DNA from: Nitrospirota bacterium
Lineage (GTDB): Bacteria > Nitrospirota_A > Leptospirillia > Leptospirillales > Leptospirillaceae
Direction of reading: 5' to 3'
Assembly (NCBI GenBank): GCA_021838585.1
Contig: JAKCDE010000004.1
Coordinates: forward strand, 1 to 64,000
DNA length: 64,000 nt
This document shows, piece by piece, positions 51,605-60,742 of this stretch. Within the stretch, counting starts at the first letter, position 1; every line of letters starts with the position of its first letter. Both the position numbers and the translations under genes were made by a program. Below the pieces are notes generated by a model, which worked only from the letters and a program-made list of their open reading frames with translations, had not been told where the DNA came from and searched no databases.

Positions 51605-52062
51605 GAGCCTTCCCCGTCGCGAGGATTGCGTCCGAATCCTCGGGACTGGATCCAGAGGTCCAGGGAACGCTCCTCCATGCGCATGGTCCGCCTCCGCTCC
51701 CCATCCCTGTGCCGTTCCCTCAGGATCAGGATCTTTTCCTTTTCCATCAGGGCCTTCTTCCAGAGCTCCCTGACCCGCTCGAACTCGTCTTCGACCAGTT
51801 TTTCGCGGCGTTCCTGCTCCCCGATTTTCTGATCCATATGGGAAAGCCACCCGTACCAGGCCAGCAGAAAGCCGGTATCCGCCGGATTGCGGTCCTCCTG
51901 GCCGAAAGCCAGACCCTCCTCCTTCCGTCGATGCATTTCCCGGGTCCGCTCCTTCTCGCGGGACCTCTCGCCTCCGATCCTCGAAAGGTCCCGTTCGACC
52001 GTCTCGAGCTCGGCCTCCCTGACGGCCAGGACGGATTCCAGGGTAAAGGGACGCTCTGCCAT
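51601..52062 (-). CDS. fliJ: Flagellar export protein FliJ
   Basis: A 153-residue protein that is almost entirely one antiparallel coiled coil (FTLESVLAVREAELETVERD, KLVEDEFERVRELWKKALME). FliJ is the central stalk of the FliI ATPase ring. The family is poorly conserved, but the size, coiled coil and position after fliI are typical. Confidence 0.85.
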   Translation of the reverse strand: MAERPFTLESVLAVREAELETVERDLSRIGGERSREKERTREMHRRKEEGLAFGQEDRNPADTGFLLAWYGWLSHMDQKIGEQERREKLVEDEFERVRELWKKALMEKEKILILRERHRDGERRRTMRMEERSLDLWIQSRGFGRNPRDGEGS

Positions 52063-52089
52063 CTCAGGAAACTCCCCCGCTCAGGATCG

Positions 52090-53457
52090 TCACGTCTCTT
52101 CCATCCCCGCATCCTCCAGGGACCGGGCGAGGTCCTGGAAGGACTGCTCAAGGGAAACGGGCTCCTCCCTCGACTGGCGCAAAAAATCCGTCATTGCTTC
52201 GTGGAGGCGGACCGCCCGGTCGAGGAGAGGATCGGTCCCCGAAACATAGGCACCGATCCGGATCAGATCCTCCGACCTCCGGAACAACCCGTACAGCCGT
52301 CTCCATTCCCGGGCCCTCTCCTGGATCTCCTCCGGCACGATGTCGACCATCACCCGGGATAGACTGTCTACGGGGTCGACGGCGGGAAAGACCCCTTCCT
52401 GGGCCAGCGCCCTGGACAGATGGACATGTCCGTCGAGAATGGCTGTCAGGGCTTCCGAAAGGGGGTCGGAGGGAACATCCTCCCCCTCGACCAGAACGGT
52501 GAAGATCCCGGTGATGGATCCGGCACCCTCCCCGCAGCCGGCCCGCTCGATCAGCCGGGGAAGCTGGGCGAAGACCGACGGCGTGTATCCCCGGGCCGAA
52601 GGAGGCTCCCCCGTGGCCAGACCTATCTCTCTCTGGGCTCCGGCATAGCGGGTCAGGGAATCCATGACGAAAAGAACGCGCTTTCCAAGATCCCGGAACA
52701 TTTCGGCAATCGACATCGCCAACAGAGTCGCCCGGGTCTTGAGGAGAGGGGGCTGCTCGCCCGTTGCCACCACGATCACCGAGCGGGACAGCCCTTCCGG
52801 ACCGAGATCCCGCTCGAGAAACTCCCGAACCTCGCGCCCCCTTTCCCCCACCAGGGCGATGACATTGACGTCGACGTCGGCATTCCGGGCCATCATGCCG
52901 ATCAGGGTGCTTTTGCCGACTCCAGGGCCGGCGAAGATACCGATCTTCTGACCGATCCCGACGGTGGCGAGGGCATTGATCGAACGGACCGAGAGATCGA
53001 GCGGACGATCGATCCGCTGCCGTTTCAGTGGATTGATAGGGCGGCCGCGAAGCGGCATCTCGATATTTCCTGCAGGAAGAGGGATGCCGTCCAGGGGATG
53101 GCCGAGGGGATCGATGACGCGCCCCAGCCACTCGGGAGAAAGAAAGACCGAGGTGATCCGGCTTTTTCTCATGAGGCGGGTTCCGGGTCTGACCCCTTCG
53201 AGATCCCCAAGAGGCATCAGAAGGGTCCGCCCCTCCCGAAAGCCGACCACTTCGGCATCGATCGGGGGATCGGAAAGAAGGGTGCCGATCTCCCCAACCC
53301 CCAGGCTCATCCCCTTGGCCTCGATCATGAGCCCCACCCCCTGGACAACCAGGCCTCCTTCCTGGTCGGGACTCCATCCCGACAAAAGACGGTCCATCGC
53401 GCGTCCGGCGGAACCGAGCCAAAGATCGGCTTTTTCCCCTTCCATCCCGATCTTCAT
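52090..53457 (-). CDS. fliI: Flagellar export ATPase FliI
   Basis: A 455-residue F1-beta-like ATPase. Walker A GPGVGKST lies at about 177-184, Walker B at RVLFVMDSLTRYAGAQREIG, and LATGEPPSARGYTPSVFAQL follows. SIKGS-type export specificity is seen in SITGIFTVLVEGEDVPSDPL. It energises unfolding and docking of export substrates with FliH and FliJ. ATGA overlap with fliH. Confidence 0.97.
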   Translation of the reverse strand: MKIGMEGEKADLWLGSAGRAMDRLLSGWSPDQEGGLVVQGVGLMIEAKGMSLGVGEIGTLLSDPPIDAEVVGFREGRTLLMPLGDLEGVRPGTRLMRKSRITSVFLSPEWLGRVIDPLGHPLDGIPLPAGNIEMPLRGRPINPLKRQRIDRPLDLSVRSINALATVGIGQKIGIFAGPGVGKSTLIGMMARNADVDVNVIALVGERGREVREFLERDLGPEGLSRSVIVVATGEQPPLLKTRATLLAMSIAEMFRDLGKRVLFVMDSLTRYAGAQREIGLATGEPPSARGYTPSVFAQLPRLIERAGCGEGAGSITGIFTVLVEGEDVPSDPLSEALTAILDGHVHLSRALAQEGVFPAVDPVDSLSRVMVDIVPEEIQERAREWRRLYGLFRRSEDLIRIGAYVSGTDPLLDRAVRLHEAMTDFLRQSREEPVSLEQSFQDLARSLEDAGMEET

Positions 53458-54158
53458 GGCCGTTCTACCTCTCCGTCCGGGCCCGCGATCTCCGGAATGG
53501 GGCCAGGATCGGCGCGGGAAAGAGTTTTCCGAAGAGAGTCTCCGGCGGACGCGGGATCGAATGCGACGATCCGGTCGGAAAACCGGAGTTCCACATGCCG
53601 GGGCGGAAGGTCCGGCGCGATGCCCAGTCGGATTCCCCGCGCCGCGAGCTCTTCCGGAAATCCGGGATCGAACTGCCTGACCAGGTGAAAGTCGGATTCC
53701 GGTACCAGAAGTTCACCCTCGCGCCCGGAGGCATACTCTCCCACCATTCTCTCAAGCAGTTTCCGGAGAATCCGCGGGCGACCCTCCTCATCACCAAGAA
53801 TCTTCGACAGCGCCTTTTCCTGAAGATCGACCAGAACGGGAAGAAGTGCCCTGAGCCGATCGCTCTCGAATGCGGAGATTTTCGACGCCCAATCGAGCCA
53901 GGCCTGGCGGAGAGGCTCCATGTCGGAGCGGGCCCTCTCGAGGCCTTCGGCGTACCCCGCCTCGAAGCCGGCCTTTCGGGCCTCCTCTTCGACTCTTCCC
54001 AGCTCCTCCGACCTTTGGAAGAGATCATCCTCCTTACCGGACTCAGGTCCCCCGGCCGGAGATTCCCTGTCCGGGGTTCGGCCCCGCCCCTTCTCCCCCG
54101 CCTGTCCGACCAGATTCTCGAAATTCCATCCCTTGAACCCCCGACCGACACTAGACAA
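53454..54158 (-). CDS. fliH: FliH, stator/regulator of the export ATPase
   Basis: A 234-residue protein. The N-terminus is flexible and includes WNFENLV. A glycine-spaced helix (EARKAGFEAGYAEGLERARS) carries the characteristic AxxxG repeats, and a C-terminal domain (GDEEGRPRILRKLLERMVGE onward) binds FliI. TTG 54158 is the start, supported by GGGGAGGAG six bases upstream; no ATG or GTG is in frame nearby. It overlaps the fliG stop by eight bases. Confidence 0.9.
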   Translation of the reverse strand: MSSVGRGFKGWNFENLVGQAGEKGRGRTPDRESPAGGPESGKEDDLFQRSEELGRVEEEARKAGFEAGYAEGLERARSDMEPLRQAWLDWASKISAFESDRLRALLPVLVDLQEKALSKILGDEEGRPRILRKLLERMVGEYASGREGELLVPESDFHLVRQFDPGFPEELAARGIRLGIAPDLPPRHVELRFSDRIVAFDPASAGDSLRKTLSRADPGPIPEIAGPDGEVERP

Positions 54159-55155
54159 TCTGTTCTCCTCCCCGTCCGAGGATCACCAGTTTTCCTTCGG
54201 CTTCGAGGCGGCGGACCGCCTTCATGATCTCCGCCTGAGCCGACTCCACGTCCTTGAGTGGAATCCCCCCCATCGAGTCGATGTCCTCCTTGAGGGCCGC
54301 CTGGGCCCGGGTCGACATGTTGGAGAGGATTTTTTCCTTCACGGCATCTCCGGCTCCGCGCATGGCCTTGGTGAGAACGTCCCGGGAGACGCTCTGCAGA
54401 AGGGCCTGGATCCCCCGGTTGTCCACCATCACGAGGTCGTCGAATACGAACATGAGAGCCCGGATCTGCTCGGCCACCGACTGGTCGTTCTGGCCGATGA
54501 AGTCGAGGATTCCTTCCGAAGTCGACCGATCCATCTCGTTCAGGAGATTGGCCGTCTTTTCGATCCGGCTCACGCCCAGGCTTGTCAGCGACCCTCCCAT
54601 CATCTGGATCTCGGTGGAGATCACCTCTTCGAGATCCCGGATCACCTGGGGGCTGATGTCCTCGAGGGTCGCCATCCGGAAAACAACGTCCGCCTTCAGG
54701 GCTTCGGGCAGATAGGCCAGCACGTTGGCCGTCTGGTTCGGGTTCAGATAGTTCAGGATCAGGGCGATCGTCTGGGGATGCTCGTTTCTGATCAGATTGG
54801 CGATCGATTTGGGGTCCATCCACTTGAGGGACTGGAGATTGGTCCCTTCCTGATCGTTCATGCTTTCGAAAATCTGGTCGGCCTGCTCCTTGCCCAGTGA
54901 CTTTTCCAGAATTTCGCGCATGTATTTCTCCCCCATCCGAGGAAGGCCTCGCGTCGCCTTGTAGACGACGGAAAACTCCCCCATCACCTCGTCGATCTCC
55001 TCCGAGCTGACCTCGCCCATCTGTGCGATGAGGCTCGAGATCACACCGACCTCCTTGATGTCGAGCTGCTTCAGGATCTCAGCGGCGACCTCCGGTCCGA
55101 CGGCCGCGATAAAGATCGCCGCCTTCTCAAGCCCGGAAAGCTTCCTTTTGGCCAA
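54151..55155 (-). CDS. fliG: Flagellar switch protein FliG
   Basis: A 334-residue rotor protein. The N domain starts KRKLSGLEKAAIFIAAVGPE, the middle domain has the FliM-contact motif EHPQ (NEHPQTIALILNYLNPNQ), and the C domain has the charged torque helix region (FVFDDLVMVDNRGIQALLQS). TTG 55155 is preceded by AGGAGGGG. Because fliM is absent here, the intact EHPQ motif suggests that a FliM exists elsewhere. Confidence 0.96.
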   Translation of the reverse strand: MAKRKLSGLEKAAIFIAAVGPEVAAEILKQLDIKEVGVISSLIAQMGEVSSEEIDEVMGEFSVVYKATRGLPRMGEKYMREILEKSLGKEQADQIFESMNDQEGTNLQSLKWMDPKSIANLIRNEHPQTIALILNYLNPNQTANVLAYLPEALKADVVFRMATLEDISPQVIRDLEEVISTEIQMMGGSLTSLGVSRIEKTANLLNEMDRSTSEGILDFIGQNDQSVAEQIRALMFVFDDLVMVDNRGIQALLQSVSRDVLTKAMRGAGDAVKEKILSNMSTRAQAALKEDIDSMGGIPLKDVESAQAEIMKAVRRLEAEGKLVILGRGGEQIV

Positions 55156-55167
55156 CGCCTACCCCTC

Positions 55168-56763
55168 CTATTTTTCCTTGAGCCACAACCGCAGGACCTG
55201 CGCGGCTTGGGAGGGATCCTCCTGCGTCATGCGGGCAATGTCTTCCTTGCTGGACCTGACGGCTTCGCCTTCTTCCTCGCGCATGGGGACCGCAATCCCC
55301 GCCGGACCCTGGGCCGGCAGGGGGACGGACTTGGTGACCATGCTCTGGAGAATCGGCTTCAAGATGAAGAGGCTGAAGACCAGGACGAGAAGGCCGCCCA
55401 GGAATATTTCCAGAAGCGGCATGAAGGGTTTGAGCCGCTCGGCCATCCGGGCTTCCTGATTCTGGGGTCTTTCCGACTCGGGCCTTACGAAGGGTACGGA
55501 ATCCACCACGACGGTATCGCCCCGGGCCGGATCATACCCGATCGCGTTCTGCACGATGCGGGTGAAGGAGGCGATCTCTTCGGGCGTTCGCGGTTCGTAG
55601 ACTGTCGTATCCCCCTTTTTGCCCGTCACCGTCCGCGTCTTGCCATTGACCAGAACGGAGACGGAGATTCGGGCGATCGTGCCGGTGGGCTCGACGATAT
55701 GGCTCATCGTGTGGCTCACGTCGTAGTGCTCGATATCCTTTTTCTTGGAATACCGGGTCTGTGTTCCGTTTTTTGGGCCCAGTGGGGGACTCGCGACCTT
55801 TCCGTTGGGGCCGGGAATGTTGCTGAGAACACCGGGAACGCCCACGGGAACGATTCTCGATCCGGAGGATTTTTCCCGAAGCTTTTCACGTTCCGCGAGC
55901 GCCCGTCCCTTGGGATCGAACTGTTCCTTCGTCTCCTCGACGCGCCTGAAATTGAGCGTCGCATTGACACGAACTACCGACTGCCCTTCCCCCAGAACCT
56001 GATCCAGCATGGTCTGAACCCGCTTCCGGAGACGGTGCTCCACCATGGACTGGTAAGAGAGCTGCGCCTTGGTGAGCTCCCCCGGGAGGAGCCCGGGCCT
56101 CTTCCGGTTTAAGATCGTGCCGGTGTTGTCGACGATCGTCACATGATCGGGGGTCAGTCCCTCCACCGCATTGGCCACCAGATGAACGATGCCATTCACC
56201 TGGTCCCGCGCAAGCGTCCGCCCCGGCTTCAGGCGAATCAGCACGGAGGCGTGTGCCCCTTTCTGGTGGCGGAGAAAAACTGACCTGCGGGGAAGGACGA
56301 TGGACACCCGAGCCAGTGCGATCGGACTCATCTCCTCGATCGTCCGGTCGAGCTCCGACTGAAGGGCCTGCAAGTACTGCACATGCTGCACGAAATCCGT
56401 CGTCGTGAGAGAGGGGTGGTCGAAGATGTCGAAGCCGGCTCCGTGATGGCGCGGAAGCCCTTCGTCGGCCAGCTCCATCCGGAGCGTGTAGACCTGACTC
56501 TTGGGGACCCGGATCACTCCTCCCTTGGTGGAGACGGCATAGGGGATACCCATCCGGTCGAGCTTTTGCTGGATTTCGAAAGAGTCGACAGGCGACAGTC
56601 CCGAATAGAGGACCGCCCGGTCGACTGTCTTTCCGGCGAATCCCAGGAATATCATGACGCCGACCAACAGGACGCCCAGAATCCCCGCCACGATTTTTTG
56701 CATCATGGTGAGGCGGCCGAACCACAGGGAAACGGTTTCGGAAATCTTGCGGAATATGTCCAT
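55168..56763 (-). CDS. fliF: Flagellar MS-ring protein FliF
   Basis: A 531-residue protein with membrane helices near 25-45 and 430-455 enclosing periplasmic ring-building motifs (VSTKGGVIRVPKSQVYTLRM, RTIEEMSPIALARVSIVLPR). The cytoplasmic end (EEDIARMTQEDPSQAAQVLR-like) binds FliG. It forms the base on which the flagellum is built. Normal length. Confidence 0.95.
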   Translation of the reverse strand: MDIFRKISETVSLWFGRLTMMQKIVAGILGVLLVGVMIFLGFAGKTVDRAVLYSGLSPVDSFEIQQKLDRMGIPYAVSTKGGVIRVPKSQVYTLRMELADEGLPRHHGAGFDIFDHPSLTTTDFVQHVQYLQALQSELDRTIEEMSPIALARVSIVLPRRSVFLRHQKGAHASVLIRLKPGRTLARDQVNGIVHLVANAVEGLTPDHVTIVDNTGTILNRKRPGLLPGELTKAQLSYQSMVEHRLRKRVQTMLDQVLGEGQSVVRVNATLNFRRVEETKEQFDPKGRALAEREKLREKSSGSRIVPVGVPGVLSNIPGPNGKVASPPLGPKNGTQTRYSKKKDIEHYDVSHTMSHIVEPTGTIARISVSVLVNGKTRTVTGKKGDTTVYEPRTPEEIASFTRIVQNAIGYDPARGDTVVVDSVPFVRPESERPQNQEARMAERLKPFMPLLEIFLGGLLVLVFSLFILKPILQSMVTKSVPLPAQGPAGIAVPMREEEGEAVRSSKEDIARMTQEDPSQAAQVLRLWLKEK

Positions 56764-56789
56764 CAGACCCCTCTTTGATCCTTAAGCCC

Positions 56790-57107
56790 TTACAAAGGCA
56801 TGTTGTTCATTTCCTGGTAGGCCTTCACGATCCGGTCCCGGACCTGCATCATCAGGTGAAAGGAAACATCGGCCTGGGCCATTTCAATCATCGTCTGGTG
56901 GAGGGTCACCCCGTCCTGTCCCGTCGAGAATTCCTGGATCGTCTTGTCCGCTTCCGTCTGGAGCGAATTGACCCGGGCGATCGAATCCTTCAGGACATGG
57001 ACGAAAGACTCTTCCCCCGATGACGGGGGCTGCGCCCTTTCGGGAGTCTCCTCCCGGGATACCGGCGCAAAAGGTTCCGTTTTTCCGATCCGCGTCTCGT
57101 CGATCAT
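56790..57107 (-). CDS. fliE: Hook-basal body protein FliE
   Basis: A 105-residue protein joining the MS ring to the rod. SFVHVLKDSIARVNSLQTEA, DKTIQEFSTGQDGVTLHQTM and VSFHLMMQVRDRIVKAYQEM are conserved, with normal length. It lies between flgC and fliF. Confidence 0.95.
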   Translation of the reverse strand: MIDETRIGKTEPFAPVSREETPERAQPPSSGEESFVHVLKDSIARVNSLQTEADKTIQEFSTGQDGVTLHQTMIEMAQADVSFHLMMQVRDRIVKAYQEMNNMPL

Positions 57108-57137
57108 ACCAAACCTCCCTTTTTACCCCCGTTCCCC

Positions 57138-57575
57138 CTAAACATGGATCGTCAGATCCTTCGAGGCCATCCTTTTTGTCGTGTCGAGGGCGGTCAGATT
57201 GGCTTCATAGGCCCGGGAGGCATCGATCAGATTCGTCATCTCCTCGAGCTTCGAAACATTCGGACGATAGACGAATCCCTCGGAGTCGGCATCGGGACTC
57301 TGGGGATCGTATACCTTGTTGAGTGGGCGGGGATCCCGGACCATGCCGAGAACCTTGACCTCCTTGACGGGGCTTTGCGACGGAGCCTTGAGAATGTCCG
57401 AAAAAGACTGGCCGGGGGCGACGGCGGCGAAGATGACATCCCGCCGCTCGTAGGTTCCCCGCTCATTTCCCCGTGTGGAATCGGCATTGGCGAGGTTTCC
57501 CGCCAGAACGTTGAGTCTCACCCGTTCGGCTTCGAGTCCGGACCCCGAGATTCTGAGCGCGTCTGAAAATCCCAC
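57138..57575 (-). CDS. flgC: Proximal rod protein FlgC
   Basis: A 145-residue rod protein. The N-terminus (ALRISGSGLEAERVRLNVLA, NLANADSTRGN) and the C-terminus (VEEMTNLIDASRAYEANLTA-like, with SKLEEMTNLIDASRAYEANL in this sequence) are typical. GTG 57575 follows GGGAGG. Two bases separate it from flgB. Confidence 0.95.
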   Translation of the reverse strand: MGFSDALRISGSGLEAERVRLNVLAGNLANADSTRGNERGTYERRDVIFAAVAPGQSFSDILKAPSQSPVKEVKVLGMVRDPRPLNKVYDPQSPDADSEGFVYRPNVSKLEEMTNLIDASRAYEANLTALDTTKRMASKDLTIHV

Positions 57576-57577
57576 GA

Positions 57578-57952
57578 CTACCTCCCTTCACCCGAAATGG
57601 CGTCACCCATCATCCGGTACTTCCATCCGGCCATGGAGGCCAGGGCGTTGTAATTGCCGGTGTTCGCGGCCAGCTTTTGCATTTCAAGTTCGATATTGAC
57701 GGTGTTGAGATCATTGCCGACAGTCTCGTCCGTGTTGATGGTGAGGCGGCCCTCCGTGTGTTCGAGTTCCCTTCGATCCGGCGATTCCATGGCCTTCGCA
57801 AGCTCGCCCTTGAAGGAAAGGTCCCGTGCCATGTATCCCGGAGTATCCTGGTTGGCAATGTTGCTCACCAGGAGAAGATGCCTCCGCGAGCGTAGATCCA
57901 TCGTCACCTTGAGAAGATCGGTCGTCCTGTCAAAAAGATGGACCTGGCTCAT
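57578..57952 (-). CDS. flgB: Proximal rod protein FlgB
   Basis: A 124-residue rod protein, first gene of the basal-body operon. It has LRSRRHLLLVSNIANQDTPG, YMARDLSFKGELAKAM and the C-terminal VNIELEMQKLAANTGNYNAL. ATG 57952 follows CAGGAGG; an earlier in-frame start would lie inside the sigma-54 promoter. Confidence 0.95.
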   Translation of the reverse strand: MSQVHLFDRTTDLLKVTMDLRSRRHLLLVSNIANQDTPGYMARDLSFKGELAKAMESPDRRELEHTEGRLTINTDETVGNDLNTVNIELEMQKLAANTGNYNALASMAGWKYRMMGDAISGEGR

Positions 57953-57976
57953 GATCGCCTCCTCCTGCTTAAAAAA

Positions 57977-57992
57977 AGCAATAATCATACCA
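57977..57992 (-). promoter_or_regulatory. Sigma-54 promoter of the flgB operon
   Basis: The minus strand reads TGGTATGATTATTGCT: TGG at -24, TTGCT at -12, with exact ten-base GG-GC spacing. The start would be near 57966, about 14 bases before flgB. The gap 57993-58085 up to the response-regulator stop can hold activator sites. Confidence 0.8.
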
Positions 57993-58085
57993 AGCACTCA
58001 ATGGGCTTTGGTCAGTGAATTCCAAAAAAGAACAAGGTCAGGGAAACGGAGGTTTGCTCTCTTTCGCAGGGAAATTTTTTCCCGG

Positions 58086-59498
58086 TCATGCGATTTCCTC
58101 CCCGCCTCCCTCCCCACCGGTGATCCCGTATTCGGAAAGCTTGTTCCGGAGGGTGCGGACATTGATTCCCAGGAGCCTCGCAGACTGGGCCTTGTTCCCG
58201 CCGCAGGATGCCAGGGTCCGGAGGATCAGCTCCCGCTCGACCTCCCAGACCGAACGCCCGGGACGAATCCCCGCATCGGACTCCTCCCCTCTCGCAGGAT
58301 CGTCTGCCTCAGGATCAAGAAGATCAGACACATGGGAGGGAAGGATCGTCCGTCCCTCGGCCAGGAAGGCCGCCCGCGTAACGACGTTTTCGAGCTCCCG
58401 GACATTGCCGGGCCAGGGGTGGCGGCCGAGAAGCTCGAGCGTCTCCGGAGCGAATGGGCCCACCGCCATGTGTTCCTTCTCGAATGCCTGCCGGAATCGT
58501 TCCGCGAGGAGGGGGATGTCCTCCATCCTCTCCCGAAGGGGGGGAAGGGCGACGGGAAAGACCCTCAGACGGTAATAGAGGTCTTCCCGGAATCGACCGG
58601 CCCGCACCTCCTCCTTCAGATTCCGGTTCGTCGTGGCGATGATCCGGATGTCGACCGGAACCGGACGCGTTCCTCCGACCCGGTCGATCTCGCGTTCCTG
58701 GATCACCCGAAGGAGCTTGGCCTGAAGGGCGAGTTCCATCTCTCCGACCTCGTCCAACAGGAGTGTTCCGGAATGGGCGAGTTCGAACTTGCCGATCTTC
58801 CGGGCTAGTGCCCCGGAAAAGGCCCCCTTTTCGTACCCGAAGAGCTCCGATTCGAGGAGGTTGTCCGGGAGAGCGGCGCAGTTGACCGCGACAAAAGGAC
58901 GGTGGGCGCGGGTCGAACGCTCGTGCAGGTAGCGCGCAAGAAGCTCCTTGCCCGTTCCGCTTTCTCCTTCGATCAGGATCGTCGCAGGAGTCGAGGCGAC
59001 CGCATCGATCATTCCAAGGATCCTGATCATTGCAGGATTCCGGGTTCTGATCGGGCGGGAGACGCTTTCCCAGGGACTGCGGCCCCCCGTACCCCCAGTG
59101 GCGCCCACCGATCTGTCCTCCTGTGAAGGATTCGGGGAGGGCTCCAGGATCTTTCTCAATTCCTCGGCCTTGAAGGGTTTCGTCAAAAAATTGACTGCCC
59201 CCTGTTTCATTGCCGCCACTGCCTGGGGAACCGTTCCGTAGGCCGTCATCAAAATGACACGGGTCAGGGGAGATTTCTCCTTCAGGCGGGAGAGAAGCTC
59301 CCAACCGTCCACGGAAGGCATGCGAACATCGCTGATCACCCATCCGTATTCCTCCCGGGATATTTTCTCGATAGCCTCGGCCCCGTTCTGGGCGAGACTG
59401 ACCCTGTAACCGTCCCGGCGAAGGGTCTCCCTGAGGGCGATCGCCATTTCCGGTTCGTCATCGACGACAAGAACACTTCCGGCTTCCTGGGGACTCAC
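58086..59498 (-). CDS. NtrC-type flagellar response regulator (FlrC/FlgR-like)
   Basis: A 470-residue sigma-54 activator. The receiver domain (about 8-120) has the phosphorylation site in VISDVRMPSVDGW. The AAA+ domain (about 150-385) has GESGTGKE and the sigma-54-contacting loop, here GAFSGA instead of GAFTGA. A Fis-type HTH (SCGGNKAQSARLLGINVRTL) ends the protein. It lies directly upstream of the flgB sigma-54 promoter and is paired with the kinase before it (GTGA overlap). Confidence 0.93.
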   Translation of the reverse strand: MSPQEAGSVLVVDDEPEMAIALRETLRRDGYRVSLAQNGAEAIEKISREEYGWVISDVRMPSVDGWELLSRLKEKSPLTRVILMTAYGTVPQAVAAMKQGAVNFLTKPFKAEELRKILEPSPNPSQEDRSVGATGGTGGRSPWESVSRPIRTRNPAMIRILGMIDAVASTPATILIEGESGTGKELLARYLHERSTRAHRPFVAVNCAALPDNLLESELFGYEKGAFSGALARKIGKFELAHSGTLLLDEVGEMELALQAKLLRVIQEREIDRVGGTRPVPVDIRIIATTNRNLKEEVRAGRFREDLYYRLRVFPVALPPLRERMEDIPLLAERFRQAFEKEHMAVGPFAPETLELLGRHPWPGNVRELENVVTRAAFLAEGRTILPSHVSDLLDPEADDPARGEESDAGIRPGRSVWEVERELILRTLASCGGNKAQSARLLGINVRTLRNKLSEYGITGGEGGGEEIA

Positions 59499-60742
59499 CT
59501 GGCGCCTCCTTCATTTCCATTGGCCGACTTTGACCGAACGCGTCCCGGAGGAAGGGACAGGGAAAAAACCGTCCATTCCCCCTCACGATCGTAGCGAATT
59601 TCCCCCCCATGGGCCACGGCAATGTTGTGGACGATGGAAAGCCCCAACCCGGTTCCTTTGGCCCGCGTGGTGAAAAAGGGGTCAAAAATTCGCTCAGCCA
59701 CATCTTCAGCAATTCCGATGCCATTGTCTTTCACGATAAAAAGGTAACTCCTGTCACGGGCTACAAGAGATTCCAGCCGGAGCTCCCTTGATCGATTCTC
59801 CGAAGACGGGACCCCCAAGAGGGCCTCGAGCCCGTTGCCGAGAAGGTTGAAAAGGGCATGGGTGATAAGTTCCTCGTCGACACAAAGAAGGACACTGGAG
59901 GAATCGGGCACCCGACGGAATGTCAGTGTTCTGGCAGAGCGGGAGCGAGAGGCGGAGTGGACCATGCGGGAGAAATCGTCGGCAATGCGTCCAATCAGGG
60001 TCCCGGCGTCAAACCATCCTTCCTGGAGATCCGGAGTTCGGGTGTGATAGAGAAGATTTCCGATCAGACGATCCATGGAGGCGATCGAGGTGGTCATATG
60101 TCCGAGGTATTCCCTTCCTTCGGGTGTTGTCGCGTCTTTTGTCAGCAGGGCAGCAAACAGCTCGAGACTTCCGAGAGGGTTCCGGAGCTCATGGGCGATT
60201 TGGGCGATCATTTCCCCCATCGCCCGAAGTCTCCGGTCCCGGGCCATCTCCTCCTCCATTTCACGAATCCGGGTCACATCGGTAAAAATGAAGACATAGC
60301 CGATCGCGCCTCCTTCCGGACCCGGAACTGGGCGTCGCACCACTCCCCAGGACCGACTCCGGTCGTCGAAGGCGGCATCCTCGCTCCCGTCCGGAGGCCA
60401 CAGCCCTTTCCTCTCAAGCAGGGGCAGGATAGACCCTTCGGAAATCCCGGAAAAAACCTCCATGGCCGGATTCCGGTAAAGAACGGAACCTCCCGGCGAA
60501 AGAACAAGAACACCGGCGGAGAGGCTTTTCAGGATGGCCTCCAGAAAACTCCCCTGGCGGTCGAAGTCCATATTTTTCCGGGAGAGAGCCTCCGAAAGGT
60601 CGGCGATCCTCTTTTCGAGGGCGGCGTAGGAGGTGACAAGGGACTCGGATGCGGACTGGAAGGAAAGGAAAGCCTGCTTCAGAATAGTCTCGCGGTCCTC
60701 CGCAGCAACTTGCGAATCGGATACGTTCTCAGGGTTTTCCAT
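59495..60742 (-). CDS. Cytoplasmic sensor histidine kinase (FlrB/FleS-like)
   Basis: A 415-residue kinase without membrane helices. It has an N-terminal coiled coil (about 25-65), a PAS domain (about 65-165: GVLVLSPGGSVLYRNPAMEV), a HisKA domain with H box IAQIAHELRNPLGSLELF, and an HATPase domain (NLLGNGLEALL, KDNGIGIAEDVAERIFDPFF, TTRAKGTGLGLSIVHNIAVA). It should phosphorylate the regulator that follows. Lack of membrane segments fits sensing of assembly state from inside. It overlaps the TPR gene by 14 bases. Confidence 0.92.
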   Translation of the reverse strand: MENPENVSDSQVAAEDRETILKQAFLSFQSASESLVTSYAALEKRIADLSEALSRKNMDFDRQGSFLEAILKSLSAGVLVLSPGGSVLYRNPAMEVFSGISEGSILPLLERKGLWPPDGSEDAAFDDRSRSWGVVRRPVPGPEGGAIGYVFIFTDVTRIREMEEEMARDRRLRAMGEMIAQIAHELRNPLGSLELFAALLTKDATTPEGREYLGHMTTSIASMDRLIGNLLYHTRTPDLQEGWFDAGTLIGRIADDFSRMVHSASRSRSARTLTFRRVPDSSSVLLCVDEELITHALFNLLGNGLEALLGVPSSENRSRELRLESLVARDRSYLFIVKDNGIGIAEDVAERIFDPFFTTRAKGTGLGLSIVHNIAVAHGGEIRYDREGEWTVFSLSLPPGRVRSKSANGNEGGAR

